A stretch of DNA of 42,690 nt from Bacteroidota bacterium (GCA_022564295.1 JADFLR010000035.1:1-42690), one strand, 5' to 3'; shown: positions 17,334 through 24,740, counted from the stretch's first letter. The notes: generated by a model not told the origin, from the sequence alone. Made by a program: numbers and translations.

Positions 17334-19460
17334 ATGACAAACAAAAGAAACCTTAAAATTTATTTGCTGTCCATTTTAATTGCTTTCATAACATCAGCTT
17401 GTAAGGCACAGGAAAATCAAGAAGAAGAGAATCAAGAAGAAGAAAAACATATGTACACAAACGAACTAATTAATCAAACAAGTCCCTATCTTCTACAACA
17501 TGCTCACAATCCGGTAAACTGGTATCCATGGGGCGATAAAGCACATTCAAAAGCGCTTGCCGAAAATAAACTTATGATAATCAGCATCGGTTATTCGGCA
17601 TGCCATTGGTGCCATGTGATGGAGCATGAGTCTTTCGAAGATACAATAGTTGCAAAAATTATGAACCAGTTTTATGTATCGATAAAAGTTGATAGGGAGG
17701 AGAGACCCGATGTTGATCAGGTTTATATGGATGCAGCTTATGCTTTAACGGGAAGAGGCGGCTGGCCTCTTAATGTAATAACTTTGCCTGATGGACGACC
17801 GATTTACGCAGGTACTTATTTCCCGAAAGATGACTGGTTAAAAATGCTTAATTATTTCAAAGCTCTCTTCAATCAAAAGCCGGAATTATTTGAGCAGGAA
17901 GCTACTAAAATTGCGAAAGTGTTAAGACAGCAAAAAATACCCGGTATAAATGATGTTGATGTTGTATTTAACAAGGATGATATAAATGATGCATTTGGAA
18001 ATGCAGTCAGCAGAATTGATTTTAACAACGGCGGAACAAACGGAGCTCCGAAATTTCCTATGCCAAACATTTACGAATTTTTCCTCACGTATTATTATCA
18101 TTCAAGCGAGACCAAAGCTTTGGAAGCTGTTACAAGTCTGCTTGATAATGTGGCGGACGGTGGAATCTACGATCAGATTGGCGGCGGGTTTGCACGTTAC
18201 TCGACCGATGATATTTGGAAAGTACCGCACTTTGAAAAGATGCTGTACGATAACGGGCAGTTAGTCACACTTTATTCCAATGCTTATAAAGTAACGCTGA
18301 ATGAAAATTATAAACAGGTTGTGTTTCAAACTTTGGATTTTATTTTACGCGAAATGAAAGATAAATCAGGTGGATTTTATTCTTCGTATGATGCAGATTC
18401 CGAAGGTGAAGAAGGTAAATTTTATGTCTGGAGCAAAGATGAAATAATTAGTTTGCTCAATGAGAACGGACAGCTATTCTGTGATTATTATACAGTAACC
18501 GAAGATGGAAATTGGGAAGAAGGGAAAAACATTCTTTTTAAAACAGATGATGTTGATGAATTACTTCAAGAATATAAAATAGATAAAAAAACTTTAGATA
18601 AAAGAATTTCTAAAGCAGAAGAAATCCTTTTTAAAGAAAGAGAAAAACGCATAAAGCCGGGACTTGATGATAAAATCCTTACATCGTGGAATGCCTTAAT
18701 GTTAAAAGGATTTACAGATGCGTACAACACTTTTAGTGAAAAGAAGTTTTTAGATGCTGCAATAAAAAACGCACAGTTTATTTCATCTGAAATGATGGAT
18801 AAAACCGGACGTCTTTACAGAAATTTTAAAAACGGAGAAAGATCGATAAACGGATTTTTAGATGATTACTCTTTTACAATAGAAGCGTTTATTGCATTGT
18901 ATGAATCAACATTTGATGAGAAATGGTTGTATAAAGCTAAAACATTAACTGATTATATCATCAAACATTTTAAAGATGATGAGAGCGGTTTGTTTTATTA
19001 CACATCCGACCTTGATGATTCACTTATCACGAGAAAGATGGAACTCTCCGATAATGTTATTCCCGCTTCTAATTCATCTTTGGCAAAAGGGCTTTTTAAG
19101 CTTGGCAATTATTTTTATAATAAGGAATACAAAGACCTTTCAAAAAATATGCTTAGCAAGATGAAATCAAATTTTCTATCCAATCCTCTTTATCATTCCA
19201 ACTGGGGAATTTTAATGAGCGACTTTGTTTATCCTTACTACGAAGTAGCTATTGTCGGTGATGATTTTAATAATAAGCGCGTTGAATTTGGTAAGAAATT
19301 TCATCCAAATATTTTGCTCCTTGGCGGAAAAGATGAAGGAACTTTGGAACTGCTCGAACAAAAATTAGTACAGAATAAAACGATGATATATGTATGTGAA
19401 GATAAGAATTGTAAACTACCCGTTGAAGATGTAACAGCAGCAGAGGAACAGTTGCAGTAG
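17334..19460 (+). CDS. DUF255 thioredoxin-like / six-hairpin (YyaL/SPATA20-type) lipoprotein
   Basis: About 708 residues. I start at the ATG at 17334 (AAGAGAG upstream); a longer in-frame TTG reading overlaps xthA. The leader ends ITSAC, a lipobox-like site, followed by an acidic [11 protein letters not shown] linker. The N-terminal thioredoxin-like domain has the family's [17 protein letters not shown] motif (CxxC), [13 protein letters not shown] and [17 protein letters not shown]. The remaining 500 residues form an alpha/alpha barrel of the N-acylglucosamine 2-epimerase type ([56 protein letters not shown]). Homologues are widespread but the reaction is not settled. An exported version is somewhat unusual, since many relatives are cytoplasmic. 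Confidence 0.88.
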   Translation: MTNKRNLKIYLLSILIAFITSACKAQENQEEENQEEEKHMYTNELINQTSPYLLQHAHNPVNWYPWGDKAHSKALAENKLMIISIGYSACHWCHVMEHESFEDTIVAKIMNQFYVSIKVDREERPDVDQVYMDAAYALTGRGGWPLNVITLPDGRPIYAGTYFPKDDWLKMLNYFKALFNQKPELFEQEATKIAKVLRQQKIPGINDVDVVFNKDDINDAFGNAVSRIDFNNGGTNGAPKFPMPNIYEFFLTYYYHSSETKALEAVTSLLDNVADGGIYDQIGGGFARYSTDDIWKVPHFEKMLYDNGQLVTLYSNAYKVTLNENYKQVVFQTLDFILREMKDKSGGFYSSYDADSEGEEGKFYVWSKDEIISLLNENGQLFCDYYTVTEDGNWEEGKNILFKTDDVDELLQEYKIDKKTLDKRISKAEEILFKEREKRIKPGLDDKILTSWNALMLKGFTDAYNTFSEKKFLDAAIKNAQFISSEMMDKTGRLYRNFKNGERSINGFLDDYSFTIEAFIALYESTFDEKWLYKAKTLTDYIIKHFKDDESGLFYYTSDLDDSLITRKMELSDNVIPASNSSLAKGLFKLGNYFYNKEYKDLSKNMLSKMKSNFLSNPLYHSNWGILMSDFVYPYYEVAIVGDDFNNKRVEFGKKFHPNILLLGGKDEGTLELLEQKLVQNKTMIYVCEDKNCKLPVEDVTAAEEQLQ

Positions 19461-19554
19461 TTCCCCACTTCAATTTTTCGGCATAAAATCAGTGTTGCTT
19501 AAGAGCGGAATAATTTTATTATTCATACTGTTAAAATTTAATTATTCATAACGC

Positions 19555-20037
19555 TTGAAAAAATTGTTACAGAAGATCAGACTAAATTATTTTCTTATTC
19601 CTTTGCTGGTTGTTATTACCGGCTCGGCAGCATCCTATTTTGCACAAACAGGCAGAGTATGGTATAAAACGATCAACCTTCCCATGTGGACACCATCTAA
19701 TGCATTAATGGTAATAGCTTGGACCGTGATCTTCATCTTAGGTTCTGCTGCGGTTTTGATAGTATGGAACAGATATTCGGAACAAAAGAATTTTAGATTA
19801 ATAATGACATTGTTTATTCTTAATGCTTTAATAAATGTTGGATGGAACATTTTGTTTTTTGGTCATCAGCAAATAGGACTGGCATTTTTTGAGGCAGTTC
19901 TTTTGGTATCGAACTTAGTTATTTTAATTGTGCTTATCTGGAAATTCTGTCCTTTAGCAGCAACATGTTTACTGCCGTATTCTCTTTGGGTTATTTTTTC
20001 AACCATTCTTACATTTAATGTCTGGTTGATGAATTAG
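19555..20037 (+). CDS. tspO: TspO/MBR family membrane protein
   Basis: A 160-residue five-helix membrane protein of the TspO/peripheral benzodiazepine receptor family, which binds porphyrins and related ligands. Helix landmarks: WYKTINLPMWTPSNALMVIAWTVIFILG (the WxxPxxxP-like loop), NALINVGWNILFFGHQQIGLAFFEAV, and the last helix PYSLWVIFSTILTFNVWLMN with the usual PYxxWxxFxxxLN pattern. Starts with TTG; no better ATG exists upstream. It stands alone between the DUF255 gene and trhO. Confidence 0.9.
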   Translation: MKKLLQKIRLNYFLIPLLVVITGSAASYFAQTGRVWYKTINLPMWTPSNALMVIAWTVIFILGSAAVLIVWNRYSEQKNFRLIMTLFILNALINVGWNILFFGHQQIGLAFFEAVLLVSNLVILIVLIWKFCPLAATCLLPYSLWVIFSTILTFNVWLMN

Positions 20038-20213
20038 TTTTTCATTTCATCTGTTTATAATTTTTAAATTAAGGTCAGATGGAACTCGCTTATAATCATC
20101 TTCTTGTGGGTAAATATTTTTACAGCTCGTTTCATCATTCCTTGTTAAGATTAACCACAAAACTCTTATATTTGCACTTCTTTTTAAATAAGTAATAACT
20201 TGATGCCATCATA

Positions 20214-21116
20214 ATGAACGAAAACTGTAATAATAACTATAGAGTACTGTTATTTTATAAATATGTTGAGGTTTCAAATCCTGAAGATATTGTTAACGAA
20301 CAGTTAGAATGGTGCCTTGCCAACGATATTAAAGGAAGAGTCTTCTTTGCTGAAGAAGGTGTGAACGGAACCGTATCATCAACATCAGATAATATTGAAA
20401 AATATAAATCTCATTTAACAAGTTACCCAATGTTCAATGATATGTGGTTTAAAGAGGATGAAGCTGATGAGCACGCTTTCAAAAAAATGCATGTTAGATT
20501 GAAAAATGAAATTGTATACTCCGCACTTAACGGAACATCTTTAAAAAATGGTGGTAAGCGGTTAGATCCAAAAAAACTTAAAGAATTTTACGACAGCGGA
20601 AAAGATTTTATTATTATTGATGCCAGAAATCGATATGAAAGTGAGATCGGTAGATTTAAAAACGCAATAACCCCACCGATAAAAAATTTCCGTGGTTGGA
20701 AACAAGCGGTTGAAGAGTTAGAAGAACATAAAGATAAAACAATGGTTACATATTGCACAGGCGGAATCCGCTGTGAAAAAGCATCTGCATATATGGTTGA
20801 ACAGGGATTTAAAGATGTATATCAATTGGATGGCGGTATTCACAATTTCATCAATCAATTCCCCGATACATATTGGGAAGGCGGAATGTTTGTCTTCGAT
20901 GAGCGAAGAGTTGTTACAACAAATACGAAAGAAGAACTAAAACATATTGCGAAATGTTACTTCTGCCGGAAGCCAACCACGTATTACATTAATTGCCACA
21001 ACCAGGATTGTGATAAACTTTTTGTCTGCTGCCACGATTGTAAGGTAGAACAGGATTATTGCTGCTCGGATGAATGCAGAAATTCGACAAATAAACGAAA
21101 AACTTATCACGGATAG
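20214..21116 (+). CDS. trhO: tRNA uridine(34) hydroxylase (rhodanese family), intact copy
   Basis: A 300-residue oxygen-dependent tRNA U34 hydroxylase making ho5U. An acylphosphatase-like N-terminal domain (about 10-105; GRVFFAEEGVNGTVS) precedes a rhodanese domain (about 130-230; IIDARNRYESEIGRF and active-site loop CTGGIRCEK with Cys181). A C-terminal Cys-rich tail of 53 residues (from Cys248: CYFCRKPTT, NCHNQDC, CCHDC, CCSDEC) looks metal-binding. The codons TGT TAC for Cys248-Tyr249 contain G^TTAC, the exact point at which three further copies of the gene's 3' end are joined to cassette ends downstream (22234, 23478, 24569). The gene itself is complete, so its present tail may have been supplied by an inserted element. 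Confidence 0.94.
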   Translation: MNENCNNNYRVLLFYKYVEVSNPEDIVNEQLEWCLANDIKGRVFFAEEGVNGTVSSTSDNIEKYKSHLTSYPMFNDMWFKEDEADEHAFKKMHVRLKNEIVYSALNGTSLKNGGKRLDPKKLKEFYDSGKDFIIIDARNRYESEIGRFKNAITPPIKNFRGWKQAVEELEEHKDKTMVTYCTGGIRCEKASAYMVEQGFKDVYQLDGGIHNFINQFPDTYWEGGMFVFDERRVVTTNTKEELKHIAKCYFCRKPTTYYINCHNQDCDKLFVCCHDCKVEQDYCCSDECRNSTNKRKTYHG

Positions 21117-21360
21117 TTTCCTGCCGGGATGCAAATTCCGTGGCATTTTTTTATTAAGTAGAATTAAGAAATATTCTTTGAATTTCAAATTTTTGTTTGT
21201 AGTTTTCTAAAAACTACTTACTTATATGGTTAGTTAGCGCGTTTTATGTCATTAATTAAAGTAATTAAGAAAATACTAAAAATATTAATTAATTTTAAAA
21301 TCAATATTTTTGCAGGATAACAAGAATTATTAATTAGTAATCTTGCAGGTTAATAATATG
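20957..21360 (+). repeat. trhO-end repeat unit A (in the intact gene)
   Basis: A 404-bp unit running from the G^TTAC junction inside trhO codon 248 through the stop and a 244-bp AT-rich tail to ATATG^TTA, where the first cassette begins. Unit B has the same structure and almost the same length (405 bp), with near-identical tails (terminator, an AT-rich block with AATTAAAGTAATTAAG, and the final GCAGGATAACAAG...CTTGCAGGTTAATAATATG block). The first 45 bases of A differ from B, C and D; the rest of the trhO part differs from C at five positions in about 120. Confidence 0.88.
21122..21152 (+). terminator. Rho-independent terminator after trhO
   Basis: TGCCGGGA...TTCCGTGGCA stem (with one bulged G) followed by seven T residues, six bases after the trhO stop. 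It is conserved in repeat unit B (22400-22423, stem TGCCA/TGGCA) but replaced by another sequence in units C and D. Confidence 0.65.
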
Positions 21361-21364
21361 TTAT
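21317..21364 (+). other. attC/attI-like stem at the entry junction of cassette 1
   Basis: ATAAC...GTTAT ends with an internal ATTATTAA / TTAATAAT pair and the loop TTAGTAATCTTGCAGG. The cassette starts at G^TTA inside the right arm. The same block precedes cassettes 2 (22595-22641) and 3 (23776-23823), and it is the only part of the tail shared by all three units. It is arranged like a short integron recombination site (R'' TAAC, R' GTTA). Confidence 0.6.
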
Positions 21365-22233
21365 GTGGCTAAATATGTATCCTAATGAAACGTTTTGAAC
21401 AAATTTTAATAAATAGATTGTAGAAAAATATATAATAAGAGGAGTTGGCTATGAAATTTCTTGATGATATTATTTGCCCTGTCTCATTTGTGAAAATTGA
21501 TAATCATGTCAGTCGTTTAACAGTATTTACGAACGCGGTCTTAATTGCACTCTACCTGTTTACAGGTGCGCCATACTTTATGCTTGTGGTTGCCATTGAT
21601 TATGGCATCCGGGCAATATGGAAACCGAAATACAGCCCCCTCAGGTGGATTGCGGCGAGGATCGTGAACTTAGGAGGTTTTTCAGAAAAACTAATTGATC
21701 AGGCCCCAAAACTATTTGCCTCACGGGTGGGCTTTTTGTTTGCCGCGATTAGCGTATTGCTAATTCCAGTGTCAATAACAGCAAGTTTAATTGTGGCTGG
21801 CGTACTCTTAATTTTTACCATTTTGGATTCAGTCTTTGATTTTTGTGTTGGTTGTTTAACCTATTATCACGTTGTGCTTCCATTCTATAAATATAGAGGT
21901 ATTCGATAGGCAAGCTAAGTGATAAGTTAAGGCTTTACCAGCCTCAAGGAACTCCGTAGTCAGTACCAACCGGCAAGTAAGCGTAATTTGCTTCTTAGAT
22001 AAAAGTGCGGGTAAGTTGAGACGAAACTAATTGTGGTTGACTAGGTGTTCGATGTCCACAGCTGTGCCTTGCCGCTGGTCAGGTCAGCACACCGGTTGGG
22101 GTTAAGGCCACATAACAATCAAAATGCAAGCGAATTGGCAAGCTGGGTTTTTATATGAGTTGGCTGGGACTGTGAAAGTCACAAGGCGGCGAAGAGTCGT
22201 CGCTGACCTTGCTAATCGCCTGATTTTGGTGCG
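21361..22233 (+). mobile_element. Integron-like gene cassette 1 (DUF4395)
   Basis: 873-bp unique segment bounded on both sides by G^TTA junctions: ATATG^TTATGT on the left and GTGCG^TTACTA on the right. It holds one gene in the same direction as trhO, a 200-bp gene-free stretch and an attC-like palindrome at the right end. The flanking repeats A and B are continuous if the cassette is removed. Confidence 0.78.
21451..21909 (+). CDS. DUF4395 membrane protein (cassette 1 cargo)
   Basis: A 152-residue integral membrane protein of the DUF4395 family. It begins with the family's CPVSFVKIDNHVSRLTVF motif, then a hydrophobic helix pair around LFTGAPYFMLVVAIDYGIRA, the KYSPLRWIAARIV turn, a DQAPKLFASRVGFLFA segment entering the third helix, and a last helix with the Cys motif FDFCVGCLTYYHV. 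Start chosen at 21451 because GAGGAG sits six bases upstream; a TTG two codons earlier is weaker. The function of the family is unknown. The gene is the only ORF in the cassette. Confidence 0.88.
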   Translation: MKFLDDIICPVSFVKIDNHVSRLTVFTNAVLIALYLFTGAPYFMLVVAIDYGIRAIWKPKYSPLRWIAARIVNLGGFSEKLIDQAPKLFASRVGFLFAAISVLLIPVSITASLIVAGVLLIFTILDSVFDFCVGCLTYYHVVLPFYKYRGIR

Positions 22234-22239
22234 TTACTA
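22110..22239 (+). other. attC-like recombination site of cassette 1
   Basis: About 130-bp imperfect palindrome. The left arm starts ATAACAATCAAAATGCAAGCG, and the right arm, read on the other strand from 22237, is GTAACGCACCAAAATCAGGCG, continuing to a shared GCAAG block. Terminal TAAC/GTTA, an unpaired spacer and single extra bases on one side are the hallmarks of integron attC sites; the size matches the long VCR-type class. The crossover point would be 22233^22234. Confidence 0.72.
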
Positions 22240-22393
22240 ATGCAAAAAATCCAACATCATAATATTTTAACTGCCACAACCAGGATTGATTAAACTTTTT
22301 GTCTGCTGTCACGATTGTAATGTAGAACAGGATTATTGCTGCTCGGATGAATGCAGGAATTCAAGTAATAAAAGAAATACTTATCACGGATAG
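22234..22393 (+). pseudogene. Displaced trhO 3' end, copy B (broken)
   Basis: 160-bp remnant matching the last 53 codons of trhO. It is joined to the cassette at G^TTAC, but the third codon is TAA, one extra A sits in the following A-run, and one base is missing at GATTGATTAAAC, so it cannot encode the tail. The final codons would read ECRNSSNKRNTYHG followed by a stop, a believable orthologous variant of the intact ECRNSTNKRKTYHG. Confidence 0.85.
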
Positions 22394-22638
22394 TTTCCTG
22401 CCAGGATGTAAATTCCGTGGCATTTATTTATTGAGTAGAATTAAGAGTTATTCTTTGAATTTCAAGTTTTTGTTTATAGTTTTCTATAAAACTACATAAT
22501 CATATAGTTAGATAGTACGTTTTATGGCATTAATTAAAGTAATTAAGAAAATACTAAAAATATTAATTAATTTTAAAATCAATATTTTTGCAGGATAACA
22601 AGAATTATTTAGTAGTAATCTTGCAGGTTAATAATATG
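22234..22638 (+). repeat. trhO-end repeat unit B
   Basis: A 405-bp copy of unit A lying between cassettes 1 and 2: displaced trhO 3' end (22234-22393), terminator-like hairpin, AT-rich tail and the conserved stem block ending ATATG^TTAGC. Its tail is clearly the same lineage as that of unit A. Confidence 0.88.
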
Positions 22639-22661
22639 TTAGCAAGATAAGGTTAGTGTAA

Positions 22662-22730
22662 ATGATAAAGAATAAAATTCTTATAGTTCTCTTTTTATTT
22701 TTCTTACCATTTTTAATCAAGGAGGTGTAG
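22662..22730 (+). CDS. Possible 22-residue hydrophobic leader peptide
   Basis: Small ORF MIKNKILIVLFLFFLPFLIKEV whose last codons (AAG GAG GTG TAG) form the ribosome-binding site of the next gene; its stop is one base before that gene's ATG. Such an arrangement allows translational coupling. It could instead be the vestige of another signal peptide. No ribosome-binding site of its own is obvious, so it may not be made. Confidence 0.35.
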   Translation: MIKNKILIVLFLFFLPFLIKEV

Positions 22731-22731
22731 G

Positions 22732-23202
22732 ATGAAACGTTTAATAGCCGTATTAATAGTATTTATAGGAGGCATGGACCTAATGACAACGGCTGCAGCC
22801 GATGACGTGGATGACGTGAAGGCAGCGGTGCAGGCTTTATACGAGACGCTCAACAAAGGCGATGCGGACGGCTACGCAAAACTCGTCTTGCCAGGGGAAA
22901 GCCTATTTCTCGGTGGTGGTGGACTCTTAATCCGTGCGGCAATGACAGTTGAAGATATTAGGAACAACATGCAGGCCCTATTTGATTCCGGTTTCAAGTT
23001 TGAAGTACAAATTCATCATCTCGATGCAAAAGTCTATGGAAACGCAGCCGTCGCCACCTACTACTATACGGGACGAATAACTTATACGAGTGGGACCATC
23101 CTGCAAGGCATCTTTCGTGGTTCCATGATATGGACCAAACAGGCAGGCCAATGGAAGCGGGTTCATACCCATATCTCGCGTTTGGTCACTGAGCCTCAGT
23201 AG
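22732..23202 (+). CDS. Exported NTF2/SnoaL-like (DUF4440-type) protein (cassette 2 cargo)
   Basis: A 156-residue protein with a signal peptide (LIAVLIVFIGGMDLMTTAAA, likely cut near AAA-DD) and one cone-shaped NTF2-like domain: helix VKAAVQALYETLNKGDADGYAKLVLPG, then strands FEVQIHHLDAKVYGNAAVATYYYTGRI and IFRGSMIWTKQAGQWKRVHTHISRL. The W-x(4)-W..VHTHIS ending is typical of SnoaL-like/DUF4440 proteins, which may be enzymes or ligand binders; the pocket residues do not allow a choice. It is preceded by a very strong AAGGAGGTG site. Base composition is richer in GC than trhO and the AT-rich tails around it, consistent with recent arrival. Confidence 0.85.
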   Translation: MKRLIAVLIVFIGGMDLMTTAAADDVDDVKAAVQALYETLNKGDADGYAKLVLPGESLFLGGGGLLIRAAMTVEDIRNNMQALFDSGFKFEVQIHHLDAKVYGNAAVATYYYTGRITYTSGTILQGIFRGSMIWTKQAGQWKRVHTHISRLVTEPQ

Positions 23203-23285
23203 GGTCGTTCTCTAGTGGTCACTCTGCGGTAGATGATGTTAATTCTCGAGTGCAAACACAATATTGAAGTTTTTGCTATCCATTC

Positions 23286-23410
23286 ATCTAACTTGGCGTT
23301 TCCAGCGGACGCCTGGGCTGGGAGCGTTGGAGTCTGTTAGTACAATGCCCAAGCTCCAGCCGGTCAGGCAGGGTAATGATGGTTCCAGCAAACTTGAACG
23401 CGCGTTAGGC
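23286..23410 (+). other. attC-like recombination site of cassette 2
   Basis: Left end ATCTAAC (23286) and right end GTTAGGC (23404-23410) both fit the integron consensus RYYYAAC / GTTRRRY. Inside, CTGGGCTGGGAGCGTTGG faces CCCAAGCTCCAGCCGG as a long stem. Size about 125 bp, VCR-like. Pairing of the outer arms is less perfect than in the other two sites. Confidence 0.6.
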
Positions 23411-23477
23411 CATGCCGTCTAACACCGCGTGCACCCGACCGCCGCAGAAAGCGCAACGGCGGGTGACGCTGGAGTCG
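23405..23477 (+). mobile_element. Geneless 73-bp mini-cassette
   Basis: Segment between the two crossover points G^TTAGGC (23404) and G^TTACTA (23477) that carries essentially only an attC-like site and no ORF. Empty cassettes of this kind are known from integron arrays. Confidence 0.55.
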
Positions 23478-23483
23478 TTACTA
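23417..23483 (+). other. attC-like site of the mini-cassette
   Basis: GTCTAAC (a perfect RYYYAAC core) at 23417, then stem GCGTGCACCCGACCGCCG paired with CGGCGGGTGACGC, with extra-helical bases on the left arm, ending at GTTACTA (23477-23483). At about 65 bp it is the short attC class. Confidence 0.72.
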
Positions 23484-23637
23484 ATACAAAAATCCAACAT
23501 CATATTATTTTAACTGCCACAACCAGGATTGCGATAAACTTTTTGTCTGCTGCCACGATTGTAATGTAGAACAGGATTATTGCTGCTCGGATGAATGCAG
23601 GAATTCGACAAATAAACGACAAACGTATCACGGATAG
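23478..23637 (+). pseudogene. Displaced trhO 3' end, copy C (open except one stop)
   Basis: 160-bp copy of the trhO tail. Apart from a TAA at the third codon, the frame is open to the natural stop (NPTSYYFNCHNQDCDKLFVC onward, ending NSTNKRQTYHG), with the cysteines of the NCHNQDC, CCHDC and CCSDEC motifs intact. It therefore looks like a functional tail that was displaced fairly recently. Confidence 0.85.
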
Positions 23638-23819
23638 TTTTAATAGTTAATAGACAGTAAGCAAATACAATATTGCCTATTGCACACTACTTGCTGATCA
23701 CCAGGTAGCTTCTTTTACTTTCCCACTCTTGCTTTCCCCCCTCATTTTTCTTATTTTTAATTTGATTTGTGCAGGATAACAAGATTTATTTAGTAGTAAT
23801 CTTGCAGGTTAATAATATG
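23478..23819 (+). repeat. trhO-end repeat unit C
   Basis: A 342-bp unit between the cassette 2 group and cassette 3. The trhO portion (23478-23637) and the last 50 bases (GCAGGATAACAAG to ATATG) match units A and B, but the 130-bp middle is different and instead resembles the sequence that follows copy D (CAGTAAGCA, TTGCCTA, CTACTTGCTG elements). Confidence 0.85.
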
Positions 23820-24568
23820 TTATTCGTGTATTAATTGAGTGCCGTTGTTACCGTTAATTATATTAAGCATACCACAACAAAAATATAAGGAGCGAAATTA
23901 TGAAAAACTTCATTCTACTTGTCTCTATTTTATTGATCTTCACTTCGTGTGAGATGGAACGGGATACTTTAATACTAGAGAATGTCGAACAAGTCATTCT
24001 TGCCAAGGAACGCCAGGCGTTGGATCGTTGGTCTGCTGGAGATCCACTCGGTTTTGCTGTCAACTTCGCTGACGACGCTACGTACTTTGACGATATAGCT
24101 GCACACACAAGACTCGATGGGCTTGAAGAGATAAAAAAGCATCTTGGCTCTCTTGAAGGGAAAATCCCAGCGCATAACTACGAGATAGTTGATCCTAAGG
24201 TTCAGGTTTTTGGTGAAGTTGCGATTCTTACAATACGTTACCATGGATCTACTACTGACGGGCAGCCAGGACCGCCATGGAAGGCTACATCTGTGTATCA
24301 TTTGACGAATGATAATTGGTTAGTTGTCCATGCTCATTGGTCTCTCGTGAAAGAGTGAATAACATCGTGCGCTGCTGATTCATTGGAATAACGTCTTCAG
24401 TTAACACTATTAATCTCGTGAAGCATTAAAATATCTTCGACAGTTAACGAATAACAATCGCATCAAGTCGGATTGAAAAACATGACCATTTTTCAATAAT
24501 TGACATTTATTGGAATTTCCTTTTCAAATTAAATTGACGTGTAGTTTTTCAACCGCTTATGCGCACCG
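23820..24568 (+). mobile_element. Integron-like gene cassette 3 (NTF2-like lipoprotein)
   Basis: 749-bp unique segment from ATATG^TTATTC to CACCG^TTACAA, holding one gene and a clear attC-like site at its right end. Orientation is the same as the other cassettes and trhO. Confidence 0.78.
23900..24358 (+). CDS. NTF2/SnoaL-like (DUF4440-type) lipoprotein (cassette 3 cargo)
   Basis: A 152-residue lipoprotein: signal peptide with lipobox FTSC (Cys17, MKNFILLVSILLIFTSC), then one NTF2-like domain beginning VEQVILAKERQALDRWSAGDPLGF, a DDATYFDD strand, DGLEEIKKHL, VQVFGEVAILTIRYHG and the terminal KATSVYHLTNDNWLVVHAHWSLV. The overall pattern matches DUF4440/SnoaL proteins. AAGGAG ribosome-binding site nine bases before ATG. 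It is only distantly similar to the cassette 2 protein, so the two were acquired separately rather than duplicated. Likely periplasmic or outer-membrane; ligand or reaction unknown. Confidence 0.87.
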   Translation: MKNFILLVSILLIFTSCEMERDTLILENVEQVILAKERQALDRWSAGDPLGFAVNFADDATYFDDIAAHTRLDGLEEIKKHLGSLEGKIPAHNYEIVDPKVQVFGEVAILTIRYHGSTTDGQPGPPWKATSVYHLTNDNWLVVHAHWSLVKE

Positions 24569-24574
24569 TTACAA
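24449..24574 (+). other. attC-like recombination site of cassette 3
   Basis: The clearest of the sites. The left arm ATAACAATCGCATCAAG..GGATTGAAAAAC pairs with the right arm, which on the other strand reads GTAACGGTGCGCATAAGCGG then TTGAAAAAC. The arms agree over CGCAT-AAG-CGG-TTGAAAAAC with single extra bases (C, T, A) on one side only, the signature that gives integron attC strands their polarity. Crossover would be 24568^24569. Confidence 0.8.
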
Positions 24575-24727
24575 ATGCGAAAATCCAACATCATAATATT
24601 TTAACTGCCACAACTGGGATTGATTAAACTTTTTGTCTGCTGTCACGATTGTAATGTAGAACAGGATTATTGCTGCTCGGATGAATGCATGAATTCAGAT
24701 AATAAGAGAGAAGTATACCACGGTTAG
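24569..24727 (+). pseudogene. Displaced trhO 3' end, copy D (outermost)
   Basis: 159-bp copy at the far edge of the array, directly followed by ordinary chromosome. The first codons read CYKCENPTS and then a TAA, where other TrhO proteins have Tyr; a one-base deletion (GATTGATTAAAC, shared with copy B) adds a frameshift. The end would read ECMNSDNKREVYHG and stop. Under an insertion model this is the original chromosomal end of trhO, now cut off and decaying. Confidence 0.83.
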
Positions 24728-24740
24728 TCAGATTGTATTT

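Larger units (their letters stand above)
22639..23404 (+). mobile_element. Integron-like gene cassette 2 (NTF2-like)
   Basis: 766-bp segment from ATATG^TTAGCA to the perfect consensus core G^TTAGGC (GTTRRRY) at 23404. It contains a short leader ORF, one NTF2-like gene with markedly higher GC than trhO and its flanks, and an attC-like end. A further 73-bp geneless cassette follows before repeat unit C. Confidence 0.75.

Noticed and set aside
20957-24727. CRISPR array or simple tandem repeat
   Set aside because: Repeats are 340-405 bp, contain gene ends, and the spacers are full genes with attC-like ends.
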